From NCBI GenBank assembly GCA_020073145.1, contig JAIQFS010000004.1:62001-126000 (forward strand): DNA of 64,000 nucleotides. Reading direction: 5' to 3'. Shown here piece by piece: positions 1-8,939 of the stretch. Positions within the stretch are counted from its first letter, which is position 1, and each line of letters opens with the position of its first letter. Made by a program: the position numbers and the translations under genes. Below the pieces are notes generated by a model that was not told where the DNA came from, did not search any database, and saw only the letters and a program-made list of their open reading frames with translations. This DNA comes from Terriglobia bacterium. GTDB lineage: Bacteria > Acidobacteriota > Terriglobia > Bryobacterales > Bryobacteraceae.

Positions 1-262
1 GGTTCCGAAGGGTGATTACACGCTCTACTGTTGGGTGGAGGATCCCAATCAGTGGCAGCTCATCATCAACAAAGAAACCGGGCAGTGGGGACTCTCGTAC
101 AATCGGACGCAAGACCTCGGCCGCATCAAGATGACCATGAGCAAGCCGCCGGCGCCGGTGGAGACTTTGAAGTACACGCTGACGGCACAGGGCGGCAACA
201 AAGCGCAGCTCCAGTTAGCCTGGGAGAACCACGTCGCCACCGTACCGATCACGGTGAAGTAA
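1..262 (+). CDS. DUF2911 family protein, C-terminal part
   Basis: The reading frame is open from base 2 and runs off the left edge, so only the last 86 codons are present. The visible part opens with VPKGDYTLYCWVEDP and goes on to an IINKETGQWG stretch, which is the typical beta-rich core of DUF2911 proteins. It ends in VPITVK and a TAA stop. DUF2911 proteins are usually secreted, have no known activity, and are common in Acidobacteriota and Bacteroidota. It converges on the next gene with an 18-base gap. The family call is from motif memory and the function is unknown. Confidence 0.75.
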   Translation, partial: VPKGDYTLYCWVEDPNQWQLIINKETGQWGLSYNRTQDLGRIKMTMSKPPAPVETLKYTLTAQGGNKAQLQLAWENHVATVPITVK

Positions 263-280
263 CTCGCAGAGCAAGCCGCG

Positions 281-1132
281 CTACTTCGAGGGCTTCGGGG
301 CGGGCACCGCCAACATATGCGCGGAGCTCTTCTCGTCTTCCTGGCAGACGTACTCCAACAGTTCCATGCCGGGGCGCCAGCGCACGGTGTTGCTGGTGGT
401 CCAGGGCTTGGCGTAGGCTCCCGGGTCGTCGATGGTGACCTGGTATTTCAGGGTCAGCGAATCGGTGCGTGTGTATCGCTCGACGATGTGCAGCTTCTCG
501 GTCTGCGGATGGCCCGCCTGGTCCAGCCAGGCCTTGTCGTTGAAGCCGACCACGTCGACCACCAGGGTGTCCCCTTCGTAATGGCCGACGGCGTCCCCCA
601 TCCAAGTCGGGTTCGGATCTTTGGGGTGAGACCGCCCGTCAATGGGAACGATCCGCCACGGGTAGTTGTCTCCCTCGAACAGAAAAATCACCTGATCCGC
701 GGTCTGGATGATCTGAAACGGATAGGGATCGAACATGTAGCGGGGCACTCCCACCGGCAGGCACTGCGCTTCGGGATCGTCCTTGGCGATGGTCTCGACG
801 CGGTGGTTAAAGACCTCCAGCGCCCAGCGGAGGAAGGGGACGTCGACGTGCCGATCGGCGCTGTGCACGCCCTTCCATTGCGGCTCGGCGATATTGCCCG
901 CGAAACCCGGGTACCACGCGCCCTTGCCGCCGAAATCGGGACGGCCGTCCGGCAAGTGCGGGGCCGGACCGGCCATGGGCCTCGGACCGCGCTCTGGGCC
1001 CGTGCCGAACTGACCGGGGGCCAGGAACGGCCCCGGGTCTTTGGCCAATGGCTGCGTCTGGGCCCGGAGCGCAACGCCGGCCAGACACGCGAACACGAGG
1101 ACAGCGGCCGGGCAACTACGGTTTGGGGTCAC
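281..1132 (-). CDS. Secreted protein of the 'PDGRPD' acidobacterial family
   Basis: The 283-residue product begins with a cleavable signal peptide (hydrophobic residues about 9-23, then LRAQ). It then has the family signature LPDGRPDFGGKG and later IDGRSHP, TWMGDAVGHYEGDTLVVD and LHIVERYTR. The same order of motifs occurs in the gene upstream, so the two are paralogues. The GTG start lies inside the last codons of that upstream gene (17-bp overlap), which suggests translational coupling. Such proteins are numerous in Solibacter-type genomes and often sit with DUF6152 proteins. The biochemical role is unknown; an extracytoplasmic location is inferred. Confidence 0.7.
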   Translation of the reverse strand: MTPNRSCPAAVLVFACLAGVALRAQTQPLAKDPGPFLAPGQFGTGPERGPRPMAGPAPHLPDGRPDFGGKGAWYPGFAGNIAEPQWKGVHSADRHVDVPFLRWALEVFNHRVETIAKDDPEAQCLPVGVPRYMFDPYPFQIIQTADQVIFLFEGDNYPWRIVPIDGRSHPKDPNPTWMGDAVGHYEGDTLVVDVVGFNDKAWLDQAGHPQTEKLHIVERYTRTDSLTLKYQVTIDDPGAYAKPWTTSNTVRWRPGMELLEYVCQEDEKSSAHMLAVPAPKPSK

Positions 1133-2216
1133 TCTTCACAGGCCGCACGAAATTATCGTTGGAGACCTTGGTATCCTTGCCCTTCTTCTCCAGCTCGCGA
1201 GCCCCTTTGAGCGCATTCAGCATCATGTAGTTGCCCTCATGGCAGGCGTACTCGTAGATGCGGTAGCTGGGATCGAGCTTGTAGGGCATGTGGAGGCTCC
1301 ACGGGCGCACCCAAGTGCCGGGGTCGCTGATGGTGGCGTCGTAGCTGAGCTCGTCCGGCGCGATGCGGGTGAACCGCTCGACGATCTTGAGCTGATCGGT
1401 CGGAGGCGCGCCGCCGCCCACGCCGATCTTTCCATTGAAATTGGTGGTCTCCACGACGAGCGTATTGCCTTCCCAGTGGCCGCGCGAATCGCCCATATAG
1501 GTGCGGATATTCTCGCCGACATGAGGCCGCCCGTCCAGCGGAATCACCCGAGATTCGTGAATCATCTCATTCCGAATGACCACGACGCCGGGCGCCTGCA
1601 CGATTTCATTGCCGAAATTATAGAGCGTGGGGAGCATGCTCGAAAGCATGCCGCGGGAAATGCAGCGGCTGTAGATATCGAAGTCTTCCCAGGAGTTGAC
1701 GATGTCGGGAAAATGGCTGCCCGGGCCGCGCCCGCCGCGCAGCGCCTGCATGCGCTCGCGGGCTTCCGGAGTCATCGCGGGAATGCGGCCGTCCGGCGGA
1801 TCGACTACGAGCGACGTTTGCTGGTTCGGCTTGCCGTGCTCCACCCAGTAGCCGGGGGGATTGATGTTCACGCTGCCGCTGGCGGACGAGAATTCTTCGC
1901 TGTCCTGCGCTTCTTGCTTGGCGTACTGCTCCTGCCGCTGGGCCAGTTGTTCCTTGGTGAGGAGCTTTTCATCGCCCAGCACCGGCGGCCGCTGCATGGG
2001 GATGTTGGCGCTGGCCGGCCACTGGCCTTGCAGATCGGGGTCTCCCCACGAGGTTTTGGGAGGCGTAAACGGTTTGGCCGATTTGGTGGCCGGCGCGTTC
2101 TCAGCCGAATGCGCCAGTTGCCAGGGAGCGACGCACACCGGCGGTATCGCCGCCAGCGATACGATCCGGATTGCGGTTCTCAGCCTGCCTCGGGACGTGA
2201 AAAATCGGGGGCCCAT
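1116..2216 (-). CDS. Secreted 'PDGRPD'-family protein, long paralogue
   Basis: I chose the ATG at 2216 because an AAAGGAGA ribosome site lies seven to eight bases before it; the frame stays open further upstream, but with non-protein-like sequence. The product (about 366 residues) has an Arg-rich N-terminus and a hydrophobic export segment, then PDLQGQWP near the start of the mature part and LDGRPHVGENIRTYMGD and GHWEGNTLVVETTNFNGK near the C-terminus. These motifs match the shorter downstream paralogue. The N-terminal half carries an extra Gln/Glu-rich region. It is the middle gene of the DUF6152 operon. Function unknown. Confidence 0.7.
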   Translation of the reverse strand: MGPRFFTSRGRLRTAIRIVSLAAIPPVCVAPWQLAHSAENAPATKSAKPFTPPKTSWGDPDLQGQWPASANIPMQRPPVLGDEKLLTKEQLAQRQEQYAKQEAQDSEEFSSASGSVNINPPGYWVEHGKPNQQTSLVVDPPDGRIPAMTPEARERMQALRGGRGPGSHFPDIVNSWEDFDIYSRCISRGMLSSMLPTLYNFGNEIVQAPGVVVIRNEMIHESRVIPLDGRPHVGENIRTYMGDSRGHWEGNTLVVETTNFNGKIGVGGGAPPTDQLKIVERFTRIAPDELSYDATISDPGTWVRPWSLHMPYKLDPSYRIYEYACHEGNYMMLNALKGARELEKKGKDTKVSNDNFVRPVKSDPKP

Positions 2217-2229
2217 GGGACGTCTCCTT

Positions 2230-2646
2230 TCACCTCGCTCCGGGATTGTTGCGGTCATCCGGGTTCGAACCGCCGACAAAGAGCTTGTGCCCGTCCTTAA
2301 ACGTGACACTGCTACCGTTGGCCTTATTTTCGCCGCTCTTGGCCTGATAGCCCTGCACTTCGAGTTCGGTGCCGGCTTCCAGGGAACGCTTGGTAAAACC
2401 GCGCCGCAGCATGATGTTGGGGCTGCCGCACTCCACCATCCATGTGGTCACTTTGCCGTCCGGCCCGGTCACGTCGATGTGGATCCAGGCGTGCGGATTG
2501 ATCCATTCCATCTCAGTAACTTTTCCCACCAGGTGGACTGGCTTCTTGTCATCGTATTCCGCCTGAAAGGCGTGATGCGCCCAGACCGGCACGGCCGCCA
2601 GATAGAGGGTCACACTGGCAACAAAGGCGCAAAGTCTTAGCCGCAT
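2230..2646 (-). CDS. DUF6152 family secreted protein
   Basis: The start is placed at 2646, where AGGAGAA precedes the ATG and the protein opens with a clean signal peptide (MRLRLCAFVASVTLYLAAVP, cleavage after VWA). The mature part starts HHAFQAEYDDKKPV and holds the family core VTEMEWINPHAWIHIDV and a GSPNIMLRRGF segment. DUF6152 proteins are small exported beta-barrel-like proteins of unknown role. It is the first gene of a three-gene minus-strand operon, 13 bases before the next start. Confidence 0.8.
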   Translation of the reverse strand: MRLRLCAFVASVTLYLAAVPVWAHHAFQAEYDDKKPVHLVGKVTEMEWINPHAWIHIDVTGPDGKVTTWMVECGSPNIMLRRGFTKRSLEAGTELEVQGYQAKSGENKANGSSVTFKDGHKLFVGGSNPDDRNNPGAR

Positions 2647-2805
2647 GGAATTCTTCTCCTGATTCTGAAACGGATGGCCCTCATGAAACCGCACACCACT
2701 GGCTCTCTACATTATGGAAGTCCGTCGCCGAAGTCAACGGGTACGGGCCCCGGGAGCCCGCCAGCGTAGCATTCACGGTGCAGTAGGGATCGCGGGCCTC
2801 GGCTC

Positions 2806-3939
2806 TCAATATCCGAGCCGCAGCATGCCTTCCTGCGTGCCGTTGACGGATCCGTGGACCAGCCAGTCGCGCGAGGCCTGGAAGAGGAGCCGGTGGTTCT
2901 TCTCCCACATGGCGTTGTGCGAGGAGCAGGCCAGGTCGATGAAGACCTTCTGGTGCGAACCGAGGTCGGCGTAGAGCTCCCGTACGCGCTCCGGGTTGAC
3001 CTGCTTGTCATGGGCGCCGGAGACCAGCAGTGCCGGAATCTGCGTTTTGGCAACGGCCGCCTGCGTCCATCCCCAGCTGGTCACCTGCGGCGCGCGGCGC
3101 ACGCCGGGGCCCCAGGTCGCGCCCACCGGATCGGATGCGATCATTTCCGACCACACGGAGTCGCTGGTGGCAGCGTCGTATTGATCGGGGCATCCCACCT
3201 GGCGGTCCCAACCGGCCGTGAACTCCGCGTGCGACTGGGTGTTCATCGCGGCGCCGTTGGCCGGAACCTGCGCCGGCGCGGACGCCGAGGCCGCACGATT
3301 GTAGGCGGGCGCCAGCAGCACGAGTTTCTCGATTTTCTCCGGATGCTGCGCCGCATATCCGCCGGCGCGCGGCCCGCCGAGCGACCACGCCAGCAGGCTG
3401 ACGCGGTCCACGTGGCGCAGGGCGCGCACCGAATCCACCACCGCGTCGAGGTCATTCCAGTCGGAGGCCAGGGTGGTCATCTGGTGTGGATAGGCCGCGT
3501 CGCAAGGTGCGGCGAGCAACGATGGCACGAACGCCGCCTGCTGCTCGCGGGAAAGGTCGCACGGATCGTTCATGGGCGTCGGCCGCGTGGACCGGCCGTA
3601 GCCCGTCATGTCCATGGCGAACACATCGAAGCCCGCCCGCGCCAAATACCGCATCCAACTGTAGTCCTGGTAGGGCACGTCGAAAGCGACTTCGGCGGGC
3701 GTGCCGGCGCCGTGGACGAACAACGCGACCCGGCCCGGCAGCGCACCGCCGCGCAGAACCGTGCCCGCCAGGGTCACTTCGCGCACATAGATCTGGGTGG
3801 TTTGGCCTTCGATCGCCGGGACGGTCGAGCGGACTCGGACGTAATGGTTGACCGTGATCAGATGGTCCGCATCGTCAGCCAGGGCACATTGCCCGGCAAT
3901 GCATCCCAGAATGAGCGCCGCGAACATCGTGCGATTCAT
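2806..3939 (-). CDS. Secreted alpha/beta hydrolase
   Basis: The frame stays open upstream to 4395, but the upstream part is antisense to the neighbouring isomerase. The ATG at 3939 has a good AAGGAGA site and is followed by a signal peptide (residues 1-21, ending CALA). The 377-residue product shows the fold's landmarks: VALFVHGAG (oxyanion region), FAMDMTGYGRS, the nucleophile elbow LLAWSLGG (Ser, with Ala in place of the first Gly), an acid in VSGAHDKQV and the catalytic His in CSSHNAMW. The substrate cannot be told. It is eight bases downstream of the sugar isomerase gene, so the two are likely co-transcribed. Confidence 0.8.
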   Translation of the reverse strand: MNRTMFAALILGCIAGQCALADDADHLITVNHYVRVRSTVPAIEGQTTQIYVREVTLAGTVLRGGALPGRVALFVHGAGTPAEVAFDVPYQDYSWMRYLARAGFDVFAMDMTGYGRSTRPTPMNDPCDLSREQQAAFVPSLLAAPCDAAYPHQMTTLASDWNDLDAVVDSVRALRHVDRVSLLAWSLGGPRAGGYAAQHPEKIEKLVLLAPAYNRAASASAPAQVPANGAAMNTQSHAEFTAGWDRQVGCPDQYDAATSDSVWSEMIASDPVGATWGPGVRRAPQVTSWGWTQAAVAKTQIPALLVSGAHDKQVNPERVRELYADLGSHQKVFIDLACSSHNAMWEKNHRLLFQASRDWLVHGSVNGTQEGMLRLGY

Positions 3940-3947
3940 GAGTCTCC

Positions 3948-4796
3948 TTATCCTTTCAGCTTCTTCCACGTGGCCAGGCAGCGTTGCGCCGTTTCCAGTT
4001 CCGGGAAGCGGCTGCCCTCCTGCTCGATCAGGTAATACTCGACGCCTCCGGCAGCCTCGGCCGCCGCGAAGATTTCTGCCCACGGCGAAACGCCTTCGCC
4101 GAACAGCACCCGGTATCCCTTCCCATCCCCCGGCGCCCAGTCCTTGCAGTGCACGCTCTGAATGCGCCCGGGGTTGGCACGGATCCATGCGATCGGGTCG
4201 GCCCCGGCTTCCAGGCACGTGCCCACGTCGAATTGCAACACGACATCCTTGGGCGTGTTCGCGGCCAGCACGTCCATCGGCCGCTGCCCCTCGACCCGGG
4301 CCCACTCGGTTTGATGATTGTGGAACCCGGTGGCCATCCTCAGCGGCCGCAGCTTTTCCGCCGTTACGGTGAGCAGGTCGGCGACTTCCTTCCACCCTTC
4401 GATGCCGTTCACGTTTCCGGCGCTGGCCATTACGAGGTATTTCGCGCCCAGAATCTGGTTCAGCTCGATCGCCTTGACAATGCCGGCGGCCGTGAACGAG
4501 GGCGTATTGTTGTGGGTCGAATGGCAGCGGACGCCGAGATCATCCAGGAGAACGCGCACTTCTTTGGCGCGGCCCGGCGTCCACTCGAAATACGGCGCGT
4601 AAAATTCGACCACCTGATAGCCCATCTGGGCGACCGCGCGCACGGTGCCGGTCAAATCCCTGGCGAGTTCGCCGCGAACCGAATACAGTTCCAGACCAAC
4701 CGGAATCGTTTTGCCGGTCGCCGCGGCCAGACCCAACGGAACGGCCGCCGAGGCCGCCAGGAAGCTCCGGCGGGACACCGATTCGCGCGGATTCAT
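3948..4796 (-). CDS. Tat-exported sugar phosphate isomerase/epimerase (TIM barrel)
   Basis: The 282-residue protein starts with a twin-arginine signal (VSRRSFLAASAAVPLGLAAA). It then follows the xylose-isomerase-like TIM barrel of the sugar phosphate isomerase/epimerase family: VGLELYSVR, YQVVEFY, FHNHQTEW, VVLQFDVGTCLEAG, SVHCKDW and YYLIEQEG. The conserved His, Asp and Glu residues that bind the divalent metal are present in these motifs. Secreted members are common in acidobacteria and planctomycetes and are thought to act on sugars outside the cytoplasm. It is the first gene of a pair with the hydrolase. Confidence 0.85.
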   Translation of the reverse strand: MNPRESVSRRSFLAASAAVPLGLAAATGKTIPVGLELYSVRGELARDLTGTVRAVAQMGYQVVEFYAPYFEWTPGRAKEVRVLLDDLGVRCHSTHNNTPSFTAAGIVKAIELNQILGAKYLVMASAGNVNGIEGWKEVADLLTVTAEKLRPLRMATGFHNHQTEWARVEGQRPMDVLAANTPKDVVLQFDVGTCLEAGADPIAWIRANPGRIQSVHCKDWAPGDGKGYRVLFGEGVSPWAEIFAAAEAAGGVEYYLIEQEGSRFPELETAQRCLATWKKLKG

Positions 4797-4982
4797 GTCC
4801 AGACGATATCACAACGGGCGCAGAGCCTATTCGTGCTTCCGCACGGGCGGGGGCGACGGCACGGCGCCGCACAGCCCAAGGGCGTCGGCCTTGATGCATA
4901 ATCGTACGAAGGTGGAAAACGGATCGCCTGGCGCGACACGGGCAGGTCCCGCCGCGATTGTCGGATACCCGATGGAGGCCGT

Positions 4983-5663
4983 ATGAAGCGACAGACCTTT
5001 GCTTTGATCTTCTTGTGCACGCTGACCGGCGCGTTTGCGCAACCACAGGGCGCCCGCGGCGGTGGCAGGGGGTTCGCGCCGCAACCGGCGCCCCTGTTCT
5101 TTAAGGAGACGTGGAAAGACTTCTCCGGCAATGTACCGATGACGCAAGACTTCGTGGTGAACCCGGACCTGCGATTGAATCTGTACGGCGCCGGCAAGGA
5201 AGATTTCCATGTCACGAACGAGGGCAATGTCCCTCACATCTGGACGGGACTCTCGGAGTCATCGTGCGTGCTCACGCTCAGCAATAAAGACAATTTCGTG
5301 GATCTGACTGGCAAGGCGAAAATCCGCTGGTACACCAAAACGTCGGGATTTCACGAGGTGCGCCCGGTTTTGAAACTGGCCGACGGCACGTGGCTGATCG
5401 GAGACCACTTCGACGCAAACACCTTCGACTATCACGAAAACGAATTCTATTTGTCGGAAGTGCGCTGGCTGAAGCTCGACATGCCCAAGGTGCAGACCAA
5501 GGGAGTTTTGCTGGAGAAGGTGGATCTCAGCAAAGTCGACGCCGTCGGCTTTGCCGATCTGACCCCCGGAAGCGGCCATGGGCCAGGCGGGTATTCGGAC
5601 GTCGGCTGGATCGAGGTGTACGGAAAACCGATCAAGCGGGACACGGCGAATCCGTCGAACTAG
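4983..5663 (+). CDS. Secreted beta-sandwich-like protein of unknown function
   Basis: The 226-residue product has a signal peptide (residues 1-19, FAQ) followed by a Gly/Arg-rich linker. The rest is rich in aromatic beta strands, for example PLFFKETWKDFSGN, LNLYGAGKEDFHVTNEG and VRWLKLDMPKVQ, ending with SDVGWIEVYGKPI. The pattern resembles laminin-G or glycoside-hydrolase-16-like jelly rolls, but I see no catalytic motif. A GGAGG site precedes the ATG, and a CATAAT hexamer about 80 bases upstream could serve as the -10 element. It stands alone and converges on the permease gene. Confidence 0.6.
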   Translation: MKRQTFALIFLCTLTGAFAQPQGARGGGRGFAPQPAPLFFKETWKDFSGNVPMTQDFVVNPDLRLNLYGAGKEDFHVTNEGNVPHIWTGLSESSCVLTLSNKDNFVDLTGKAKIRWYTKTSGFHEVRPVLKLADGTWLIGDHFDANTFDYHENEFYLSEVRWLKLDMPKVQTKGVLLEKVDLSKVDAVGFADLTPGSGHGPGGYSDVGWIEVYGKPIKRDTANPSN

Positions 5664-5725
5664 TGGTCAAGGAGCCCGAGGTGTGGGCGCATCAATCTCG
5701 GCAGATCCGCAAGGGTCAGGGATGC

Positions 5726-8215
5726 CTATTCGTGTTTGAGCGCTCTCACGGGCACAATGCGCATGGCCCGCGTGCCGGGAATCAGGCCGGCGGCGAGGGC
5801 CACCACGGCCATCAGGGCGGCGGCGCCCAGTAAGACCCACGGATCGTGGGCGCGAATTCCGAACAAACGCGATTCCACCAGCCGAGCCAGGGCGTAGCTG
5901 ACCGGCAGGCCGACAACGATTCCGGCGGCGAGCATCCAGCTGACCTCGCGCAGAACCAGGCCGAGAATGCTCGCCGGTTCCGCGCCCAGCGCAATGCGGA
6001 TGCCGTATTCCCGCGTGCGTCGCGTCACCGCGTACGAGATGGTTCCGTACAACCCCACGGCCGCCAGCGTGGCGGCCAATGCGCCGAACGCCAGCGCCAG
6101 CATGGCCAACAACCGGTCGGTACCAACGGAGTCGCGAATTAACGTGCTCATGGAAGTCAGGCGCTGGACGGGAACGTTGGGATCCATCTGCTTGGCAATG
6201 GATTCCACCGCGCCCATGATGCCCGATTCGTCGCCCTGCACCCGCACGAAGAACGCAGCCTGCCGCGTGAACTCTTCCCCGCCCTGTTCATAGGGCACGT
6301 AGATGAACCGCGCCGGTGTTTCCCGCAGGTCGCCGTACTGCGAGTCGGCCACCACGGCGACAATCTGAACCTGCTTATGATCCCCTCCCAGAATCACGTG
6401 GCGGCCTACGGGATTTTCTTCTCCGTACAGATATCGCGCCAGCGTGCGGTTCAAGATCGCCACGTTCGGTCGGCCGGCGGTATCGGCAGCCGTGAAGTCC
6501 CGACCCGCCAGAAACGGAATGGCCATCGTGCGGAAGTAGCCCGGGCTGACGGAGTTTGCCTGAACGCCGACAAACTTGTCCGCCGCCACGCGCGTATCCG
6601 GCGCCTTCACGCCACTGCCCCAGTTGGCGCCGCCGAATGGGGCGAACTCGGCGGTGGCCGCCATTTTCGCGCCGGGAATCCGGGAAAGCCGCTGCTCCAG
6701 CTCGCGGAAGAAAACCACCGCGCGCGCGTTGCTGTAGCCGCTCAAGCTGGGATCCACAGAGAACGTTACCAGTCGATCGGCATCAAAACCCACGTTGTGG
6801 TTCAGCAGGTTGTAGAGACTGCGGCTGAACAGCCCGGCGGCGATCAACAGCAGCAGGGAGAGGGCGATCTGGGCGGAGACGAGGACGCGGCGCAGTCGCG
6901 ATTGAGCGCCGCCGGCGCTCGAACCGCCGCTTTGGTCCTTCAGCGACGAAGCAATATCCAGCCGCGCGGCCCGCCATGCGGGGGCCATGCCGAAGACCGC
7001 GCCCGTCACCAGTGAAAGCACGACGCCGTATACCAGCAGCCTTCCATCGAGGCTGGCCGTGAGCCATCCGCCGAGGGCATCGGGCGGCAGCAGGCCGAGC
7101 AGGCCGCGCTCCAGAAGAGGCGCAACGGCGATGCCGGCAAGCCCTCCCGCCGCCGACAACACCACGCTCTCCACCAGCAACTGCCGGAACAACTGCCAGC
7201 GCGTGGCGCCGATGGCCAGCCGCAGCCCGATTTCGCGCTGCCGTGCCGCCGCCTTCGCCAGCAGCAGATTGGCCACGTTGGCGCAGGCGATGAGAAGCAC
7301 CAGGCCGGTCATGGCCATCAACACCAGCAGAGGCGCCTGCCATTGCTGTCGAAGCTGATTGAGCCCTTGCGCCGCGGGCGCGACACGCAGAGTCTTGTTT
7401 AGGATCCGCTGACGATCCTGGGGTTCGACGCCCGAAAATTTCGGCAGCTCGTCCGCCAGGATCGACCGGAACAGCGGCAGCAATTCGGCATCGGCCCGGG
7501 CGCTAGTGACTCCCGGCTTCAAGCGGCCGAAGACGTTGAGCCAGTAAGCAGCCGGCTCCGCATCGCGGTCCCAGCCCGCGGAGACCAGGGGCATCATGGA
7601 AAGCGCAGCGAAGAAGTCGGGGTCGTTTCCGGCCAGCAGGCTGCGAAAGCCGGGCGGCGCAACCCCGGCCACCCGCACGGGATGGGCATTCACGAGAATG
7701 CGATTGTTGAGGACGCCGGCATCCGCGCCCAGGCGGTTCTTCCAATACGGGTAGCTGAGAACGATGCCCGGCTCGGCGCCTTGCCGATCGTCAGCTGGCG
7801 TGAGCAGCCGGCCCAGCACAGGCCGCACACCCAGCACACCGAATAGATTTCCCGACACCACTTCGGCTGTGGCGTTGGAAGCCGGGCCGCGGTAGGCCAG
7901 GGTAGCCTGGAATGCGACACGAGCGATTAATCCGCTGAAGGCCTGGTTGCGGTCGCGCAGGGCTTCGTACATGGGCTTGGAAAAGAACGAGGCGCTATTA
8001 TCGCGCCGCATCCAGCCCGGGTTGAAGTCATCGGACGCGAGCGTCACCAACTGCTCGGGATCGGCCACTGGAAGCGAGCGGACCGCTACTTGATAAATGA
8101 GAGACGAAATGGCGGTGTTGGCGCCGATACCCAGGGCCAGCGAGAGCACCGCCGCCAGGGCGAGGCCGCGCGACCGGCGCAGGGTGCGCAGGGCGAAACG
8201 AACTTCATTCCACAT
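5726..8215 (-). CDS. Orphan MacB/FtsX-type ABC permease (ADOP family)
   Basis: The 829-residue protein has the duplicated plan MacB periplasmic core, FtsX membrane block, MacB core, FtsX block. The first transmembrane segment is near residues 15-40 (GLALAAVLSLALGIGANTAI). The first FtsX block reads CANVANLLLAKAAARQREIG then LRLAIGATRW. The second is near the C-terminus, with YAVTRRTREYGIRIALGA and a final RIVPVRALKHE. These are hallmarks of acidobacterial duplicated orphan permeases, which usually lack an adjacent ATPase gene; none is seen here. Substrates are unknown, with export of peptides or antimicrobials suggested for the family. It follows the small membrane protein gene by 12 bases. 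Confidence 0.9.
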   Translation of the reverse strand: MWNEVRFALRTLRRSRGLALAAVLSLALGIGANTAISSLIYQVAVRSLPVADPEQLVTLASDDFNPGWMRRDNSASFFSKPMYEALRDRNQAFSGLIARVAFQATLAYRGPASNATAEVVSGNLFGVLGVRPVLGRLLTPADDRQGAEPGIVLSYPYWKNRLGADAGVLNNRILVNAHPVRVAGVAPPGFRSLLAGNDPDFFAALSMMPLVSAGWDRDAEPAAYWLNVFGRLKPGVTSARADAELLPLFRSILADELPKFSGVEPQDRQRILNKTLRVAPAAQGLNQLRQQWQAPLLVLMAMTGLVLLIACANVANLLLAKAAARQREIGLRLAIGATRWQLFRQLLVESVVLSAAGGLAGIAVAPLLERGLLGLLPPDALGGWLTASLDGRLLVYGVVLSLVTGAVFGMAPAWRAARLDIASSLKDQSGGSSAGGAQSRLRRVLVSAQIALSLLLLIAAGLFSRSLYNLLNHNVGFDADRLVTFSVDPSLSGYSNARAVVFFRELEQRLSRIPGAKMAATAEFAPFGGANWGSGVKAPDTRVAADKFVGVQANSVSPGYFRTMAIPFLAGRDFTAADTAGRPNVAILNRTLARYLYGEENPVGRHVILGGDHKQVQIVAVVADSQYGDLRETPARFIYVPYEQGGEEFTRQAAFFVRVQGDESGIMGAVESIAKQMDPNVPVQRLTSMSTLIRDSVGTDRLLAMLALAFGALAATLAAVGLYGTISYAVTRRTREYGIRIALGAEPASILGLVLREVSWMLAAGIVVGLPVSYALARLVESRLFGIRAHDPWVLLGAAALMAVVALAAGLIPGTRAMRIVPVRALKHE

Positions 8216-8227
8216 GGCTTCGGCCCC

Positions 8228-8863
8228 TTACTTCGCTTTCAAAACGCTTTCGTATTCGGCGCTGAGCGGCGCGGCGAGCTGCTGCCAAAAGGTCAGCTGC
8301 CCCAGATAATCCAGTACGTCACGTTCGACGCTTCGAAGCTGCTCATCGCTCAATGTAGCCGGCCCGCCCGGGCTGTACTTCAGGAGAGCGAACGCCCGAA
8401 TCGCGGTCTGGTACTCGTCGTCCTGAGCGTGCTCGAGCAGCGCTTGGATGTAATACGCAGTGGCAAACCGTTTCGCATCGGCATACCCCAGATAACCGAG
8501 CGCTCCCGTGGCCGAGGCCGTGGTCCAACTGGTAGAGCTGAGGGTAGCGCCGTTGATGAGGATGCTCATCTCCGCATGGGCCAGCTTCTGGTGCGCGAGA
8601 TACTCTCGCACCACGTTCAGCGAACTCTGCCGTCGCTCTGCGTTCTTGGCGACCGCGCGGCGCGCGCCATCAATTCTTCGCTTGTTGTCGCGGACCTCGT
8701 TGAGAATGTTCTCGCGCGCCTGCACTCCCAGCTCGTGATGACGCCAGGCCTCGACGGTCTGCTCCAATCCCAGCGCGATTAGAACACCGAGCGTGATCAT
8801 GAAGAGATGCAGGAAGAAATCCTTGACAGATTCGATGGGCTTGGTGGGCGGATGGATTTCCAT
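8228..8863 (-). CDS. Single-span membrane protein of unknown function
   Basis: I start it at the ATG at 8863; longer frames upstream run antisense to the next gene. The 211-residue product has one transmembrane helix at about residues 15-33 (FFLHLFMITLGVLIALGLEQ) followed directly by EAWRHHELGVQARENI and a long helical, charged part that should be periplasmic or cytoplasmic. The helix-plus-coil plan recalls DUF6090-type proteins, but I am not certain of the family. It is directly upstream of, and likely co-transcribed with, the orphan permease. Confidence 0.6.
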   Translation of the reverse strand: MEIHPPTKPIESVKDFFLHLFMITLGVLIALGLEQTVEAWRHHELGVQARENILNEVRDNKRRIDGARRAVAKNAERRQSSLNVVREYLAHQKLAHAEMSILINGATLSSTSWTTASATGALGYLGYADAKRFATAYYIQALLEHAQDDEYQTAIRAFALLKYSPGGPATLSDEQLRSVERDVLDYLGQLTFWQQLAAPLSAEYESVLKAK

Positions 8864-8924
8864 AGGCCAGTTCCCGATTACAACACTTGCGGATCGAGGG
8901 CGCAAGAAGAACCTGTGGCCGTGA

Positions 8925-8930
8925 TATGAT
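8925..8930 (+). promoter_or_regulatory. Putative -10 element (TATGAT), leaderless type
   Basis: TATGAT ends nine bases before the ATG at 8940 and there is no Shine-Dalgarno sequence in between. No convincing -35 element is seen. It fits the leaderless pattern found at several other genes in the window. Confidence 0.35.
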
Positions 8931-8939
8931 TCCCTTCGT

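Noticed and set aside
2806-4395. 529-codon long form of the alpha/beta hydrolase
   Set aside because: The first 150 codons are antisense to the isomerase gene; the ATG at 3939 has a ribosome site and a signal peptide.
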